64,000 bases of DNA, taken from NCBI RefSeq assembly GCF_008692785.1, contig NZ_VXJV01000003.1:372001-436000 (forward strand). Reading direction: 5' to 3'. The translations under genes were made by a program, and so were the position numbers. Positions within the stretch are counted from its first letter, which is position 1. Each line of letters opens with the position of its first letter. This document shows, in pieces, positions 38,186-64,000 of this stretch. Source of the stretch: Salmonella enterica subsp. diarizonae (GTDB lineage: Bacteria; Pseudomonadota; Gammaproteobacteria; Enterobacterales; Enterobacteriaceae). The notes below the pieces were generated by a model that worked only from the letters and a program-made list of their open reading frames with translations, did not search any database and was not told the origin of the DNA.

Positions 38186-38908
38186 ATGTCCAGGTCGCTT
38201 TTAACCAACGAAACCAGTGAGCTTGATTTGCTGGATCAGCGTCCCTTCGATCAAACCGACTTCGATATTCTGAAATCCTACGAAGCGGTAGTGGACGGGT
38301 TAGCGATGCTTATAGGTTCCCATTGTGAAATCGTATTGCACTCTTTGCAGGATTTAAAATGTTCAGCCATTCGTATTGCCAACGGCGAACATACGGGCCG
38401 TAAAATTGGCTCGCCGATTACCGACCTTGCGTTGCGCATGTTGCACGATATGACAGGGGCGGACAGTAGCGTGTCGAAATGCTATTTCACGCGCGCGAAA
38501 AGCGGTGTCTTGATGAAGTCGTTGACGATTGCCATTCGCAACCGCGAGCATCGCGTTATTGGTCTACTGTGCATCAACATGAATCTTGATGTGCCATTTT
38601 CACAGATTATGAATACCTTTATTCCGCCGGAAACGCCGGAAGTCGGCTCAGCGGTTAATTTTGCCTCCTCGGTAGAAGATTTAGTCACCCAGACGCTGGA
38701 ATTCACTATCGAAGAGGTGAATGCCGATCGTAATGTCTCTAACAATGCGAAAAATCGTCAGATTGTCCTTAACCTGTACGAAAAAGGTATTTTCGATATT
38801 AAAGACGCCATCAACCAGGTAGCCGATCGTCTGAATATCTCAAAACACACGGTTTACCTCTATATTCGCCAGTTCAAAAGCGGCGATTTTCAGGGGCAGG
38901 ATAAATAA
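38186..38908 (+). CDS. yheO: YheO, PAS-like/HTH putative regulator
   Basis: This 240-residue protein has an N-terminal YheO/PAS-like domain (about 25-150) and a C-terminal helix-turn-helix (about 190-235, [22 protein letters not shown]). It is therefore a probable DNA-binding regulator; the ligand is unknown. The ATG at MSRSLLTN is used; a GTG four codons upstream overlaps the AGGAG. It overlaps tusD by one base, so it is probably co-transcribed with the 2-thiouridine genes. Confidence 0.92.
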   Translation: MSRSLLTNETSELDLLDQRPFDQTDFDILKSYEAVVDGLAMLIGSHCEIVLHSLQDLKCSAIRIANGEHTGRKIGSPITDLALRMLHDMTGADSSVSKCYFTRAKSGVLMKSLTIAIRNREHRVIGLLCINMNLDVPFSQIMNTFIPPETPEVGSAVNFASSVEDLVTQTLEFTIEEVNADRNVSNNAKNRQIVLNLYEKGIFDIKDAINQVADRLNISKHTVYLYIRQFKSGDFQGQDK

Positions 38909-39294
38909 TGCGTTATGCCATTATGGTCACCGGGCCGGCATATGGCACCCAGCAGGCCAGCAGCGCATTGCAGTTCGCCCACGCGCTGCTTAATGAGGGG
39001 CATGAGTTAGTCAGCGTCTTTTTCTATCGGGAGGGTGTCTATAACGCCAATCTCCTGACCGCGCCGGCGAGCGATGAATATGATCTGGTACGCGCCTGGC
39101 AGAAATTGAATACGCAGCATGGCGTGGCGCTGAACATCTGTGTGGCGGCGGCGCTTCGTCGCGGTATTATTGATGAAACTGAAGCAGGCAGACTGGGGGT
39201 GCCGTCCGCCAATCTTCAGCCGGGCTTTACGCTAAGCGGACTGGGCGCGCTGGCGGAGGCATCTCTCACCTGCGATCGGGTGGTGCAGTTTTAA
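38908..39294 (+). CDS. tusD: Sulfur relay protein TusD
   Basis: This 128-residue DsrE-fold subunit of the TusBCD complex accepts persulfide sulfur from TusA and passes it to TusE for mnm5s2U34 synthesis in tRNA. Cys78 in LNICVAAAL is the sulfur-carrying residue. Its ATG overlaps the yheO stop and its stop overlaps tusC. Confidence 0.96.
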
Positions 39295-39650
39295 TGAAAC
39301 GTATTGCATTTGTCTTTTCCACCGCGCCGCATGGCAGCGCCTCAGGCCGTGAAGGGCTGGATGCGTTGTTGGCGACGTCAGCGTTAACGGAAGCGCTGGG
39401 CGTCTTTTTTATCAGTGACGGCGTCTTTCAGTTATTACCCGGGCAAAAACCAGACGCCGTGTTGGCGCGTGACTATATTGCTACTTTCAAACTCTTTGAT
39501 TTGTACGATATTGATCAATGCTGGATCTGCGCGGCATCGCTGCGCGAGCGTGGTCTGGAGAACGTCAATTTTGTGGTAGACGCCACGCCGCTTGAACCCG
39601 TGGCGTTACGCCGCGAGCTTGGCAACTATGATGTCATCCTGAGATTCTGA
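39294..39650 (+). CDS. tusC: Sulfur relay protein TusC
   Basis: This 118-residue DsrF-like subunit forms the core of the heterohexameric TusBCD with TusB and TusD. It has no relay cysteine role known beyond structure. One-base overlap with tusD and an eight-base gap to tusB keep the three in one transcript. Confidence 0.95.
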
Positions 39651-39657
39651 GTCGTTT

Positions 39658-39945
39658 ATGCTGCATACCTTACCCCATTGCGCTTCGGGCGTTGATTTTC
39701 CCGCTTTGCTGCGCCTGCTAAAAGAGGGCGATGCGCTTTTATTGCTCCAGGATGGCGTTACCGTCGCTATTGAAGGTAACCGCTTCCTTGAAAGTCTGCG
39801 CGACGCCCCCATAACAGTCTATGCCTTGAAAGAAGACATTGACGCCCGCGGCCTGGGTGGTCAAATTTCAGACAGTGTCGTCAGGGTTGACTATACTGAG
39901 TTTGTCAGACTCACGGTTAAGTATGCCAACCAGATGGCCTGGTGA
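39658..39945 (+). CDS. tusB: Sulfur relay protein TusB
   Basis: This 95-residue DsrH-like subunit completes TusBCD for tRNA 2-thiolation. It begins [14 protein letters not shown], as in E. coli, and is the last gene before the str operon promoter. Confidence 0.95.
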
Positions 39946-39967
39946 TGGCGGGATCGTTGTATATTTC

Positions 39968-44478
<4,511 letters not shown>

Positions 44479-44503
44479 TTACTCGTTAATTAGTTTTGAA
44501 TTG

Positions 44504-44530
44504 AAAAGGGCGCTTAGGCGCCCTTTTTTG
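44504..44530 (+). terminator. str operon terminator
   Basis: GGGCGC-TTAG-GCGCCC is followed by T6, just after tufA. Confidence 0.95.
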
Positions 44531-44609
44531 TTGCCTGCTATTTAGTCGCCGTTATATTTATTCGCCCTTTTTAACGTTTCTCCCGTGGCGTAAATCGCTT
44601 TGTGCTATT

Positions 44610-44635
44610 GTAATCATAACCATTCTCATTTACAC
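44610..44635 (+). promoter_or_regulatory. Possible Fur box upstream of bfd
   Basis: AATCAT, AACCAT and TCTCAT follow in tandem in an AT-rich region about 30-50 bases before bfd, resembling the NATWAT repeats bound by Fur. Iron repression of bfd is known in E. coli and supports the call. Confidence 0.5.
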
Positions 44636-44663
44636 TTTGCGCAGAAATTGAACGGGAGCGATC

Positions 44664-44858
44664 ATGTACGTTTGTTTGTGTAATGGTATAAGCGATAAAA
44701 AAATCCGCCAGGCTGTACGACAATTTCATCCACAGTCATTTCAACAGTTGCGTAAATTTATTCCTGTGGGAAATCAATGTGGTAAGTGTATTCGCGCCGC
44801 GCGAGAAGTGATGCAGGATGAGTTAACACAAATGCCGGAATTTAAAGAGATCGCCTGA
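44664..44858 (+). CDS. bfd: Bacterioferritin-associated ferredoxin
   Basis: This 64-residue [2Fe-2S] protein reduces bacterioferritin to release iron. Cys4, Cys6, Cys39 and Cys42 are the cluster ligands. It lies 72 bases before bfr, its partner. Confidence 0.97.
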   Translation: MYVCLCNGISDKKIRQAVRQFHPQSFQQLRKFIPVGNQCGKCIRAAREVMQDELTQMPEFKEIA

Positions 44859-44930
44859 GTCACACTCTTTTTTTTGACATCCCTGTAGCCCCATCTACGC
44901 TCTAGAGAGTGGAAGCGGAGGGACTATAAA

Positions 44931-45407
44931 ATGAAAGGTGATGTTAAAATCATAAATTATCTCAATAAACTATTGGGAAATGAGCTTGTCGCAATTAATC
45001 AGTATTTTCTTCATGCCCGTATGTTTAAAAACTGGGGGCTGACCCGGCTTAATGATGTTGAGTACCATGAATCCATTGATGAGATGAAACACGCGGATAA
45101 GTACATTGAGCGTATCTTATTTCTGGAAGGCATACCGAACCTACAGGATCTGGGTAAGCTGGGCATCGGTGAAGATGTCGAAGAGATGTTACGATCGGAT
45201 CTCCGGCTTGAGCTGGAAGGCGCAAAAGACCTACGTGAGGCAATAGCCTATGCCGATAGCGTTCATGATTATGTCAGTCGGGATATGATGATTGAAATCC
45301 TTGCTGACGAGGAAGGCCACATCGACTGGCTGGAAACTGAGCTGGATTTGATTGCCAAACTCGGCATGCAAAATTATCTGCAATCACAAATTAAGGTTAC
45401 CGATTAA
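44931..45407 (+). CDS. bfr: Bacterioferritin
   Basis: This 158-residue subunit forms the 24-mer iron store with haem. Ferroxidase residues lie in [23 protein letters not shown] and [11 protein letters not shown]; the haem-ligand Met52 region is present. It has a GGAGGG ribosome site and overlaps the convergent hopD by four bases. Confidence 0.98.
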   Translation: MKGDVKIINYLNKLLGNELVAINQYFLHARMFKNWGLTRLNDVEYHESIDEMKHADKYIERILFLEGIPNLQDLGKLGIGEDVEEMLRSDLRLELEGAKDLREAIAYADSVHDYVSRDMMIEILADEEGHIDWLETELDLIAKLGMQNYLQSQIKVTD

Positions 45408-45871
45408 CCATCCGGAAAGAAATCTTTCCAACTTGTCATGAAACCCGCCACCGTCAGCCATGGCCCAAAAGGTAGCGGGTTTATTAATGCCGATTTACCT
45501 CTCACCAGTAGCGCGACGCCAAAGCCACCACAGGCCAGCATGGTGGCAAGGAAAATCAGTAATGGTAGTCCTTCCCAACAATGCCACGCCCCTAAGGCAG
45601 CAAGGAACTTGACGTCACCATACCCCAGTCCCTCTTTCTGATAACGCAGGCGATAGCCCCAGTAAATTAACGCGAATCCGCCATAGCCGGCGATAGCGCC
45701 CCAAAGCGCATCCGGTAAACGCTCCGGCAGGCAAATCTGGTGATAAAGCAGACCACCCCACAGCAATGGACAGGTAAACCGGTCAGGCAGCAGGCCGGTA
45801 CGCGCGTCGTATATGCCAAGCAATAAAGAGAACGACGCATAAAAGATCAGAAAGAGAAGGGCGACAAACAT
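45404..45871 (-). CDS. hopD: Short type IV prepilin peptidase-like protein HopD
   Basis: This 155-residue membrane aspartyl protease of the GspO/PilD family lacks the N-terminal methyltransferase domain. Asp22 in [10 protein letters not shown] and Asp86 in GYGDVK are the catalytic pair. The start MFVALLFL follows GAGGA; a 19-residue extension is possible but hydrophilic. No pilin or gsp genes lie nearby, so it is an orphan here. Confidence 0.88.
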   Translation of the reverse strand: MFVALLFLIFYASFSLLLGIYDARTGLLPDRFTCPLLWGGLLYHQICLPERLPDALWGAIAGYGGFALIYWGYRLRYQKEGLGYGDVKFLAALGAWHCWEGLPLLIFLATMLACGGFGVALLVRGKSALINPLPFGPWLTVAGFMTSWKDFFPDG

Positions 45872-46046
45872 AAGCAAATCCTCGTCAAAGCTTGTGCTCA
45901 CCTTTATAGATTTATGCGACAGCGACAACGACGTATTGCCAGCTTTGCCTGATGCCTTCCAAAGAAAAGATGCGCGTTGCTATCTCATGCGCGCTATCTG
46001 GAATCATGCCCGCATAAGGATAAAGTGTTTAATTTCTATCCGACAC

Positions 46047-46074
46047 TTGCGTCAGGCTGAGATTTACGTATAAT
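46047..46074 (+). promoter_or_regulatory. S10 operon promoter
   Basis: TTGCGT (46047-46052) and TATAAT (46069-46074) are 16 bases apart, about 175 bases before rpsJ, at the known position of the S10 promoter. Confidence 0.85.
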
Positions 46075-46080
46075 GCGCGG

Positions 46081-46562
<482 letters not shown>

Positions 46563-46582
46563 TCAGGTCATCGAGCGATTGA

Positions 46583-48978
<2,396 letters not shown>

Positions 48979-48991
48979 TTTTAGAGGATAA

Positions 48992-49273
<282 letters not shown>

Positions 49274-49278
49274 GGTAG

Positions 49279-51207
<1,929 letters not shown>

Positions 51208-51216
51208 TACAGTACC

Positions 51217-51342
51217 GATACACTAAGTAATTCGAGTCGCAGAAAGGCGGCAAGAGAGCGAATCTCAGGAGCGTACATTAGTACGTGACTGGAGTGAGTG
51301 AACGCGGCCAACGCATCTGCAACTTGAAGTACGACGTGTATA
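51217..51342 (+). repeat. ERIC element between rpsQ and the S10 terminator
   Basis: The 126-bp element has AATTCGAGTCGCAG, GGCGGCAAG, the central near-palindrome around GGAGCGTACATTAGTACGTG, GCCAACGCATCTGCAACTTG and the GTGTATA end. It is full length and close to consensus. It is co-transcribed at the 3' end of the S10 operon. Confidence 0.95.
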
Positions 51343-51353
51343 TTCTCGATACG

Positions 51354-51387
51354 AATAAACGGCTCACCGATGGGCCGTTTATTTTTT
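51354..51387 (+). terminator. S10 operon terminator
   Basis: AATAAACGGC and GCCGTTTATT form a ten-base-pair stem followed by a T run. It separates the S10 and spc operons. Confidence 0.93.
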
Positions 51388-51408
51388 CTACCCATATCTG
51401 ATTTGCGG

Positions 51409-51417
51409 TGTTATAAT
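51409..51417 (+). promoter_or_regulatory. spc operon promoter (extended -10)
   Basis: TGT-TATAAT is an extended -10 about 80 bases before rplN, at the known position of Pspc. The -35 region (around TTTCTACCC) is weak by eye. Confidence 0.8.
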
Positions 51418-51484
51418 GCCGCGCCCTCGATATGGGGTTTTTTTAACGACCTGATTTTCGGGTCTCAGTAGTAGTTGACATTAG

Positions 51485-52747
<1,263 letters not shown>

Positions 52748-52761
52748 GGTAGGGTTACTAA

Positions 52762-53067
<306 letters not shown>

Positions 53068-53094
53068 TTGTCACCAATTGAATCACGGGAGTAA

Positions 53095-54402
<1,308 letters not shown>

Positions 54403-54407
54403 GGTAG

Positions 54408-55541
<1,134 letters not shown>

Positions 55542-55548
55542 GTAGCAG

Positions 55549-57028
<1,480 letters not shown>

Positions 57029-57046
57029 TTTTTTCGCATATTTTTC

Positions 57047-57075
57047 TTGCAAAGTTGGGTTGAGCTGGCTAGATT
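57047..57075 (+). promoter_or_regulatory. alpha operon promoter
   Basis: TTGCAA (57047-57052) and TAGATT (57070-57075) are 17 bases apart, about 100 bases before rpsM. The -10 sits inside the arm of the inverted repeat GCTGGCTA/TAGCCAGC (57065-57083), which may also weakly end spc transcripts. Confidence 0.75.
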
Positions 57076-57083
57076 AGCCAGCC

Positions 57084-57531
<448 letters not shown>

Positions 57532-57544
57532 TCGGGGTGATTGA

Positions 57545-58591
<1,047 letters not shown>

Positions 58592-58616
58592 AGCTTAGTA
58601 CCAAAGAGAGGACACA

Positions 58617-59606
58617 ATGCAGGGTTCTGTGACAGAGTTTCTAAAACCGCGCCTGGTAGATATCGAGCAAGTGAGTTCGACGCACGCCAAGGTGACCCTT
58701 GAGCCTTTAGAGCGTGGCTTCGGCCATACTCTGGGTAACGCACTGCGCCGTATTCTGCTCTCATCGATGCCGGGTTGCGCGGTGACCGAGGTTGAGATTG
58801 ATGGTGTACTACATGAGTACAGCACCAAAGAAGGCGTTCAGGAAGACATCCTGGAAATCCTGCTCAACCTGAAAGGGCTGGCGGTGAGAGTTCAGGGTAA
58901 AGATGAAGTTATTCTTACCTTGAATAAATCTGGCATTGGCCCTGTGACTGCAGCCGATATCACCCATGATGGGGATGTCGAAATCGTCAAGCCGCAGCAC
59001 GTGATCTGCCACCTGACCGATGAAAACGCGTCTATTAGTATGCGTATCAAAGTTCAGCGCGGTCGTGGTTATGTGCCGGCTTCTACCCGAATTCATTCGG
59101 AAGAAGATGAGCGCCCAATCGGCCGTCTGCTGGTCGACGCCTGCTACAGCCCTGTAGAGCGTATTGCCTACAATGTTGAAGCAGCGCGTGTAGAACAGCG
59201 TACCGACCTGGACAAGCTGGTCATCGAAATGGAAACCAACGGCACAATCGATCCTGAAGAGGCGATTCGTCGTGCGGCAACCATCCTGGCTGAACAACTG
59301 GAAGCTTTCGTTGATTTACGTGATGTACGTCAGCCGGAAGTGAAAGAAGAGAAACCAGAATTCGATCCGATCCTGCTGCGCCCTGTTGACGATCTGGAAT
59401 TGACTGTCCGCTCTGCTAACTGCCTCAAGGCAGAAGCTATCCACTATATCGGTGATCTGGTACAGCGTACCGAGGTTGAGCTTCTTAAGACGCCTAACCT
59501 GGGTAAAAAATCTCTTACCGAGATTAAAGACGTGCTGGCTTCCCGTGGACTGTCTCTGGGTATGCGCCTGGAAAACTGGCCACCGGCAAGCATCGCTGAC
59601 GAGTAA
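58617..59606 (+). CDS. rpoA: RNA polymerase alpha subunit
   Basis: This 329-residue subunit has an N-terminal domain for assembly (to about 235), a linker, and a C-terminal domain (about 250-329) that binds UP elements and activators such as CRP and FNR. The DNA-contact region ([18 protein letters not shown]) is intact. The ATG follows AGAGGA. Confidence 0.99.
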
Positions 59607-59622
59607 CCGGATCACAGGTTAA

Positions 59623-60033
<411 letters not shown>

Positions 60034-60046
60034 TCTGTAGTAACGT

Positions 60047-60073
60047 AAAAAAACCCGCTTCGGCGGGTTTTTT
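60047..60073 (+). terminator. alpha operon terminator
   Basis: ACCCGC-TTCG-GCGGGT with a UUCG tetraloop is flanked by an A run and a run of seven T residues. Confidence 0.96.
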
Positions 60074-60140
60074 TATACCCGCCCGATCCCCACATATCTA
60101 CAATACTTGTATTCTTTTTGTTCAACCCATGGAGTGTCGT

Positions 60141-60509
60141 ATGTGGTTACTTGACCAGTGGGCAGAGCGTCATATTATCGAGGCACAGCGTAAAGGCGAG
60201 TTTGATAATCTGCCTGGCCGCGGCGAACCGCTTATTCTGGATGATGATTCTCATGTGCCGGCGGAACTTCGTGCGGGTTATCGCTTACTCAAGAATGCGG
60301 GCTGTCTTCCTCCTGAACTGGAGCAGCGCAGAGATGCTATTCAGTTACTTGATATCCTCAACAGTATCCGGGAAGATGACCCTCGATACCATCAGGTAAG
60401 TCGCCAGCTCTCACTGCTTGAACTAAAACTTCGGCAGGCTGGGTTGAGTACCGACTTTTTACATGGTGAGTATGCAGAAAAACTGTTGCATAAAATCAAC
60501 GATAATTAA
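60141..60509 (+). CDS. yhdN: DUF1992-family protein YhdN
   Basis: This 122-residue protein resembles the conserved DUF1992 (DnaJ C28-like) domain without a J domain. The function is unknown. The start MWLLDQWAE follows TGGAGTG and equals E. coli YhdN; a four-residue extension is rejected. It lies ten bases before zntR. Confidence 0.93.
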   Translation: MWLLDQWAERHIIEAQRKGEFDNLPGRGEPLILDDDSHVPAELRAGYRLLKNAGCLPPELEQRRDAIQLLDILNSIREDDPRYHQVSRQLSLLELKLRQAGLSTDFLHGEYAEKLLHKINDN

Positions 60510-60519
60510 CGGAGCTTGT

Positions 60520-60945
60520 ATGTATCGCATTGGTGAGCTGGCAAAGCTGGCAGAAGTAACGCCTGATACCATTCGCTACTATGAAAAACAGCAGATGATG
60601 GATCATGAGGTACGTACTGAAGGCGGGTTTCGTCTATATACGGAAAACGATCTTCAGCGTCTCAAGTTTATTCGTCATGCGCGGCAGTTGGGTTTCACGC
60701 TTGAGTCGATCCGCGAACTTTTATCGATCCGAATTGATCCTGAGCATCATACCTGCCAGGAGTCAAAAAGCATTGTGCAAGATCGATTGCAGGAGGTTGA
60801 AGCCAGGATTGCGGAGCTGGAAACGATGCGGCGTTCGTTACAAAGGCTTAATGATGCTTGTTGCGGAACGGCGCATAGTAGCGTCTATTGTTCCATTCTG
60901 GAAGCCCTGGAGCAGGGGGCCAGTGGAGTGAAATCAGGATGTTGA
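60520..60945 (+). CDS. zntR: Zinc-responsive MerR-type regulator ZntR
   Basis: This 141-residue regulator activates the zinc exporter zntA in excess zinc by unwinding its over-long promoter spacer. The N-terminus is a MerR winged helix (MYRIGELAKLAEVTPDTIRY). The metal ligands Cys79, Cys114, Cys115, His119, Cys124 and Cys141 are present. The ATG follows ACGGAGC; the 19-residue extension inside yhdN is rejected. Confidence 0.97.
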   Translation: MYRIGELAKLAEVTPDTIRYYEKQQMMDHEVRTEGGFRLYTENDLQRLKFIRHARQLGFTLESIRELLSIRIDPEHHTCQESKSIVQDRLQEVEARIAELETMRRSLQRLNDACCGTAHSSVYCSILEALEQGASGVKSGC

Positions 60946-61002
60946 TTTATTGAACCGGCGGGACTACACTCGCGCCGTTAATTTATACAAACGGGAGATA
61001 TT

Positions 61003-61272
61003 ATGAGTCGCTATCAACATAAGAAAGGGCAGATAAAGGATAACGCCATCGAGGCATTGTTACACGATCCCCTTTTCAGGCAACGCGTTGAAAAAAATAA
61101 GAAAGGTAAGGGAAGCTATTTGCGTAAAGGTAAACACGGTAATCGAGGGAACTGGGAGGCCAGTGGCAAGAAAGTCAGTGACTTTTTTACCACTGGCCTT
61201 CTGCTTATTAAGAACGGTTACTTTGTTCTTTCAGCAGATCGCGGATTTCGCCCAATAACACTTCCTCTTTAG
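61003..61272 (+). CDS. arfA: Alternative ribosome-rescue factor ArfA
   Basis: This 89-residue precursor recruits RF2 to release ribosomes stalled without a stop codon when trans-translation fails. The basic first half ([15 protein letters not shown]) is the active part. The mRNA hairpin at codons 52-66 is the expected site for termination or RNase III cleavage, which yields a truncated active form normally tagged by tmRNA. The hydrophobic tail destabilises the full protein. It overlaps the convergent mscL by 65 bases. Confidence 0.95.
   Translation: MSRYQHKKGQIKDNAIEALLHDPLFRQRVEKNKKGKGSYLRKGKHGNRGNWEASGKKVSDFFTTGLLLIKNGYFVLSADRGFRPITLPL
61158..61198 (+). promoter_or_regulatory. Hairpin inside arfA
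   Basis: GGCCAGTGG and CCACTGGCC form an outer nine-base-pair stem, and AAGAAAGTC and GACTTTTTT an inner stem closed by AGT. The inner 3' arm is a T run, so it can act as a terminator. In E. coli such a structure in arfA yields non-stop mRNA. Confidence 0.85.
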
Positions 61273-61621
61273 AAGGCGCTGGCGGGGCTGTCGGCTCTTC
61301 TGCTTTTTTACGGTTGAGTCTGTTGATAAGCTTAATGGCAACAAAAATAGCAAACGCCACAATCACAAAATCAAATACGTTCTGGATAAACACGCCGTAA
61401 TGCATGACGACCGCCGGGATATCTCCCTGCGCTTCGCGTAGCGTAAAAGCAAATTGTTTAAAGTCGATCCCGCCAATTAATAACCCCAACGGCGGCATAA
61501 TGATATCGGCAACCAGTGAAGAAACAATCTTCCCGAATGCCGCGCCAATAATGACACCCACTGCCAAATCCACAACATTCCCGCGCATCGCGAATTCGCG
61601 AAATTCTTTAATAAAACTCAT
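61208..61621 (-). CDS. mscL: Large-conductance mechanosensitive channel
   Basis: This 137-residue inner-membrane homopentameric channel opens on hypo-osmotic shock. The amphipathic N-terminus is followed by the first pore helix with [20 protein letters not shown], a periplasmic loop, a second helix and a cytoplasmic helix ([14 protein letters not shown]). The ATG follows AGGGAGAA. Confidence 0.98.
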   Translation of the reverse strand: MSFIKEFREFAMRGNVVDLAVGVIIGAAFGKIVSSLVADIIMPPLGLLIGGIDFKQFAFTLREAQGDIPAVVMHYGVFIQNVFDFVIVAFAIFVAIKLINRLNRKKAEEPTAPPAPSKEEVLLGEIRDLLKEQSNRS

Positions 61622-61732
61622 TTTTATTCTCCCTATGCAGCTGACGTTATAAGTTTAACAAATGCTAAGGCATTTTCCATTTACGGCTTCTGTTTAGCGA
61701 AATAAATTAAACCTTGATAAATAAAGGGAATT

Positions 61733-61757
61733 AAAAAGGGCGCTGAATGAGCGCCCC
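61733..61757 (-). terminator. trkA terminator
   Basis: GGGCGCT and AGCGCCC form a seven-base-pair stem with a five-base loop, six bases past trkA. It is followed by a T run on the minus strand. Confidence 0.88.
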
Positions 61758-61762
61758 TTAAA

Positions 61763-63139
61763 TTAGAGGAAGAAAGGGCTTGGCTGGAACAGACGCTCGA
61801 CGTCGGTAATAAACTTTTTATCGGTCAGAAACATAATGACGTGATCGCCTTGCTCAATACGGAGGTTGTCATTGGCAATCATGACATCATTGCCGCGAAC
61901 GACCGCGCCGATAATTGTTCCCGGCGGTAATTTAATTTCGTCAATGACGCGGCCCACCACGCGAGATGTGCTTTCATCACCATGCGCCACGGCCTCGATG
62001 GCTTCCGCGACGCCGCGGCGTAATGAGGAAACGCCGACGATATCCGCTTTACGCACATGGCTCAGTAATGCAGAGATGGTGGCCTGCTGCGGAGAAATCG
62101 CAATATCTATAACGCTACCCTGCACAAGGTCGACATAAGCTCGACGCTGAATTAGCACCATGACTTTTTTGGCACCCATACGCTTAGCCAACATCGCGGA
62201 CATGATATTGGCTTCGTCATCGTTAGTGACCGCGATGAAGAGATCGACCTGATCAATATGCTCTTCCGCCAGCAATTCCTGATCGGAAGCGTCGCCAAAA
62301 AAGACGATCGTGTTTTGCAGCTTCTCAGCCAGTTCTGCGGCGCGCTGTTGATCGCGTTCGATCAATTTAACGCTATAGTCTTTTTCCAGACGTCTTGCCA
62401 GGCCGGCGCCGATATTGCCGCCGCCAACCAGCATGATGCGTTTGTAGGGTTTTTCCAGACGCTGTAATTCGCTCATTACTGCACGGATATGCTGTGAAGC
62501 CGCAATAAAGAAGACTTCATCCCCTGCTTCCACGATAGTCGAGCCCTGAGGGCGGATTGGTCTGTCATGGCGGAAAATTGCGGCAACGCGGGTATCGATA
62601 TGCGGCATATGTTCTCGCATCGTCGAGAGCGCGTTACCTATTAGTGGACCGCCATAGTAGGCTTTTACTACTGCCAGACTGACTTTCCCTTCGGCAAAGT
62701 TTACAACCTGTAATGCGCCTGGATACTCGATCAGGCGATAAATATTATCGATAACCAACTGCTCCGGCGCGATCAGATGATCAATCGGAACCGCTTCAGA
62801 GTGAAAGAGTTTATCCGCATCGCGAACATAGTCCGGGGAGCGAATGCGGGCGATACGGTTTGGGGTGTTGAAGAGTGAATAGGCTACCTGACAGGCAACC
62901 ATATTGGTTTCATCTGAACTGGTGACAGCGACCAGCATATCCGCATCGTCAGCGCCCGCTTCGCGCAGTACGCGGGGATGCGATCCATGCCCCTGAACCA
63001 CACGTAGATCGAACTTATCTTGCAAACTGCGTAACCGTTCGCCGTTGGTATCAACCACCGTGATGTCGTTGTTTTCGCCGACCAGGTTTTCCGCCAGTGT
63101 TCCGCCAACTTGCCCTGCGCCCAGTATGATAATTTTCAT
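61763..63139 (-). CDS. trkA: Trk potassium uptake system NAD-binding protein TrkA
   Basis: This 458-residue peripheral membrane protein gates the TrkH/TrkG potassium channels. Two RCK modules each begin with a Rossmann motif ([16 protein letters not shown] and [16 protein letters not shown]) and end with a TrkA-C domain. It lies 21 bases after rsmB on the same strand. Confidence 0.98.
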
Positions 63140-63160
63140 CAGTTGTGGCCCGTTATCTCA

Positions 63161-64000
63161 TCACTTTTTGATTAGCTTAGCGTAAAAGAACCCGTCACCT
63201 TCTTCGGCGCCCGGTAGATTTTGTTGTCCCGGCTGGTCTGGCGTTCCCGTTTCGCTAAGCGCGGCATCGGGAGTGCGTTGCAAAAAGGTTTTGATCTGAT
63301 TGCTGTTTTCTTCCGGCAGTACGGAGCAGGTGGCGTAAACCAGCGTCCCACCGGGCTTCAGGTGCGGCCAGACGGCATCAAGAATTTCCGCCTGTAATTG
63401 CGCCAGTTCCGCGATATCACGATCGCGACGCAGCCATTTGATATCTGGATGACGGCGAATGACGCCGGTTGCGGAACAGGGCGCATCCAGCAGAATACGA
63501 TCGAACTGCTTCTCGCCGCACCACTGTGACGGATAGCGTCCATCACCCTGCTTAACCGTTGCTTTCATTCCCAGACGCTTCAGGTTGTCATAGACGCGGG
63601 AAAGACGCTGCTCATCAATATCGACAGCCATCACCTCGGCTTCGGGAGCGGCTTCAAGAATATGGGTGGTTTTCCCGCCGGGAGCCGCGCACAAGTCTAA
63701 AATGTGCTCACCGTTTTGTGGCTGGAGGAAAGCGACGCAGCCCTGAGCGGAGGCGTCCTGAACCGTTACCCAGCCTTCATCGAATCCAGGAAGAGCATGA
63801 ACCGGCGTGGGGGTTTCCAGACGTATAGCATCGGGATAAGCCGGGTGGGTGAAACCTTTCATACCAGCTTCTTCTAACAACGCCAGCCAGGCGTCACGGG
63901 AATGGTGTGTACGGTTTACGCGTAACCACATCGGCGGGCGCTGATTATTGGCCTCGGCAATAGATTCCCACTGGGTCGGATACGCATTTTTCAGGCGCTT
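63161..64000 (-). CDS. rsmB: 16S rRNA m5C967 methyltransferase RsmB (partial)
   Basis: The last 279 residues of this SAM-dependent enzyme lie in the window; the 5' end is beyond the right edge. The frame is open to base 64000 (first codons [16 protein letters not shown]). The SAM-binding [14 protein letters not shown] and the two cysteines in DAPCSATG and [12 protein letters not shown], which release and attack cytosine, are present. Full length should be about 429 residues. Confidence 0.96.
   Translation of the reverse strand, partial: KRLKNAYPTQWESIAEANNQRPPMWLRVNRTHHSRDAWLALLEEAGMKGFTHPAYPDAIRLETPTPVHALPGFDEGWVTVQDASAQGCVAFLQPQNGEHILDLCAAPGGKTTHILEAAPEAEVMAVDIDEQRLSRVYDNLKRLGMKATVKQGDGRYPSQWCGEKQFDRILLDAPCSATGVIRRHPDIKWLRRDRDIAELAQLQAEILDAVWPHLKPGGTLVYATCSVLPEENSNQIKTFLQRTPDAALSETGTPDQPGQQNLPGAEEGDGFFYAKLIKK

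Noticed and set aside
45404-45928. hopD as a full prepilin peptidase/methyltransferase
   Set aside because: The N-terminal cysteine-rich methyltransferase domain is missing; only the peptidase part is present.

Overview
The window is enterobacterial chromosome and reads as Salmonella. The core gene order and protein sequences are those shared by Escherichia and Salmonella. The large autotransporter next to cysG matches Salmonella BigA in place and architecture, and a lone hopD-type prepilin peptidase follows bfr, with no gsp genes around it. A complete malonate decarboxylase (mdc) locus sits between yheT and yheS. Malonate use is a classical trait of S. enterica subspecies salamae, arizonae and diarizonae and is absent from subspecies enterica. 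A malonate-positive subspecies is therefore the best guess (inference); a related malonate-positive genus such as Citrobacter is less likely because of bigA.

Layout. 1-5.9 kb: bigA (surface autotransporter, minus strand) and an AT-rich promoter region. 5.9-12.6 kb: the anaerobic nitrite reduction operon nirB-nirD-nirC-cysG, with FNR and NarL/NarP sites upstream, then tsgA. 12.8-16.2 kb: ppiA, the yhfG-fic antitoxin/toxin-like pair, pabA, and argD with paired ARG boxes. 16.2-22 kb: yhfK, crp, yhfA, prkB, yheU, yheT. 22.2-31.0 kb: the accessory malonate segment, made of a YdhR-like gene, mdcABCDEFGH and the LysR-type regulator mdcR. It separates yheT from yheS, which are neighbours in E. coli. 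31.0-40 kb: yheS, kefG-kefB-yheV, slyD, slyX, fkpA and yheO-tusDCB. 40-44.5 kb: the str operon (rpsL, rpsG, fusA, tufA). 44.6-45.9 kb: bfd, bfr, hopD. 46.2-60.0 kb: the S10, spc and alpha ribosomal operons from rpsJ to rplQ, including secY and rpoA. 60.1-64 kb: yhdN, zntR, arfA, mscL, trkA and rsmB, the last running off the right edge.

How the parts work together. NirC brings in nitrite, NirBD reduces it to ammonium, and CysG makes the siroheme NirB needs. In the malonate locus, MdcB and MdcG build and attach the unusual prosthetic group of the acyl carrier protein MdcC, MdcH primes it, MdcA exchanges malonate onto it, MdcDE decarboxylates it and MdcF imports malonate. The right half is mostly translation machinery with its known autoregulatory leaders.

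The non-coding structure is rich. There are three clear and two degenerate ERIC-like elements. One carries an internal insert of four small hairpins and forms the 3' end of mdcB; another lies between rpsQ and the S10 operon terminator. There are also four REP/BIME sites and many clear intrinsic terminators. No rRNA, tRNA, insertion sequence, prophage or CRISPR array was seen. I found no clearly new multi-gene system. The least ordinary items are the malonate insertion with its ERIC, the diverged Fic motif, a G10 tract upstream of the YdhR-like gene, and an unexplained perfect palindrome upstream of nirB.
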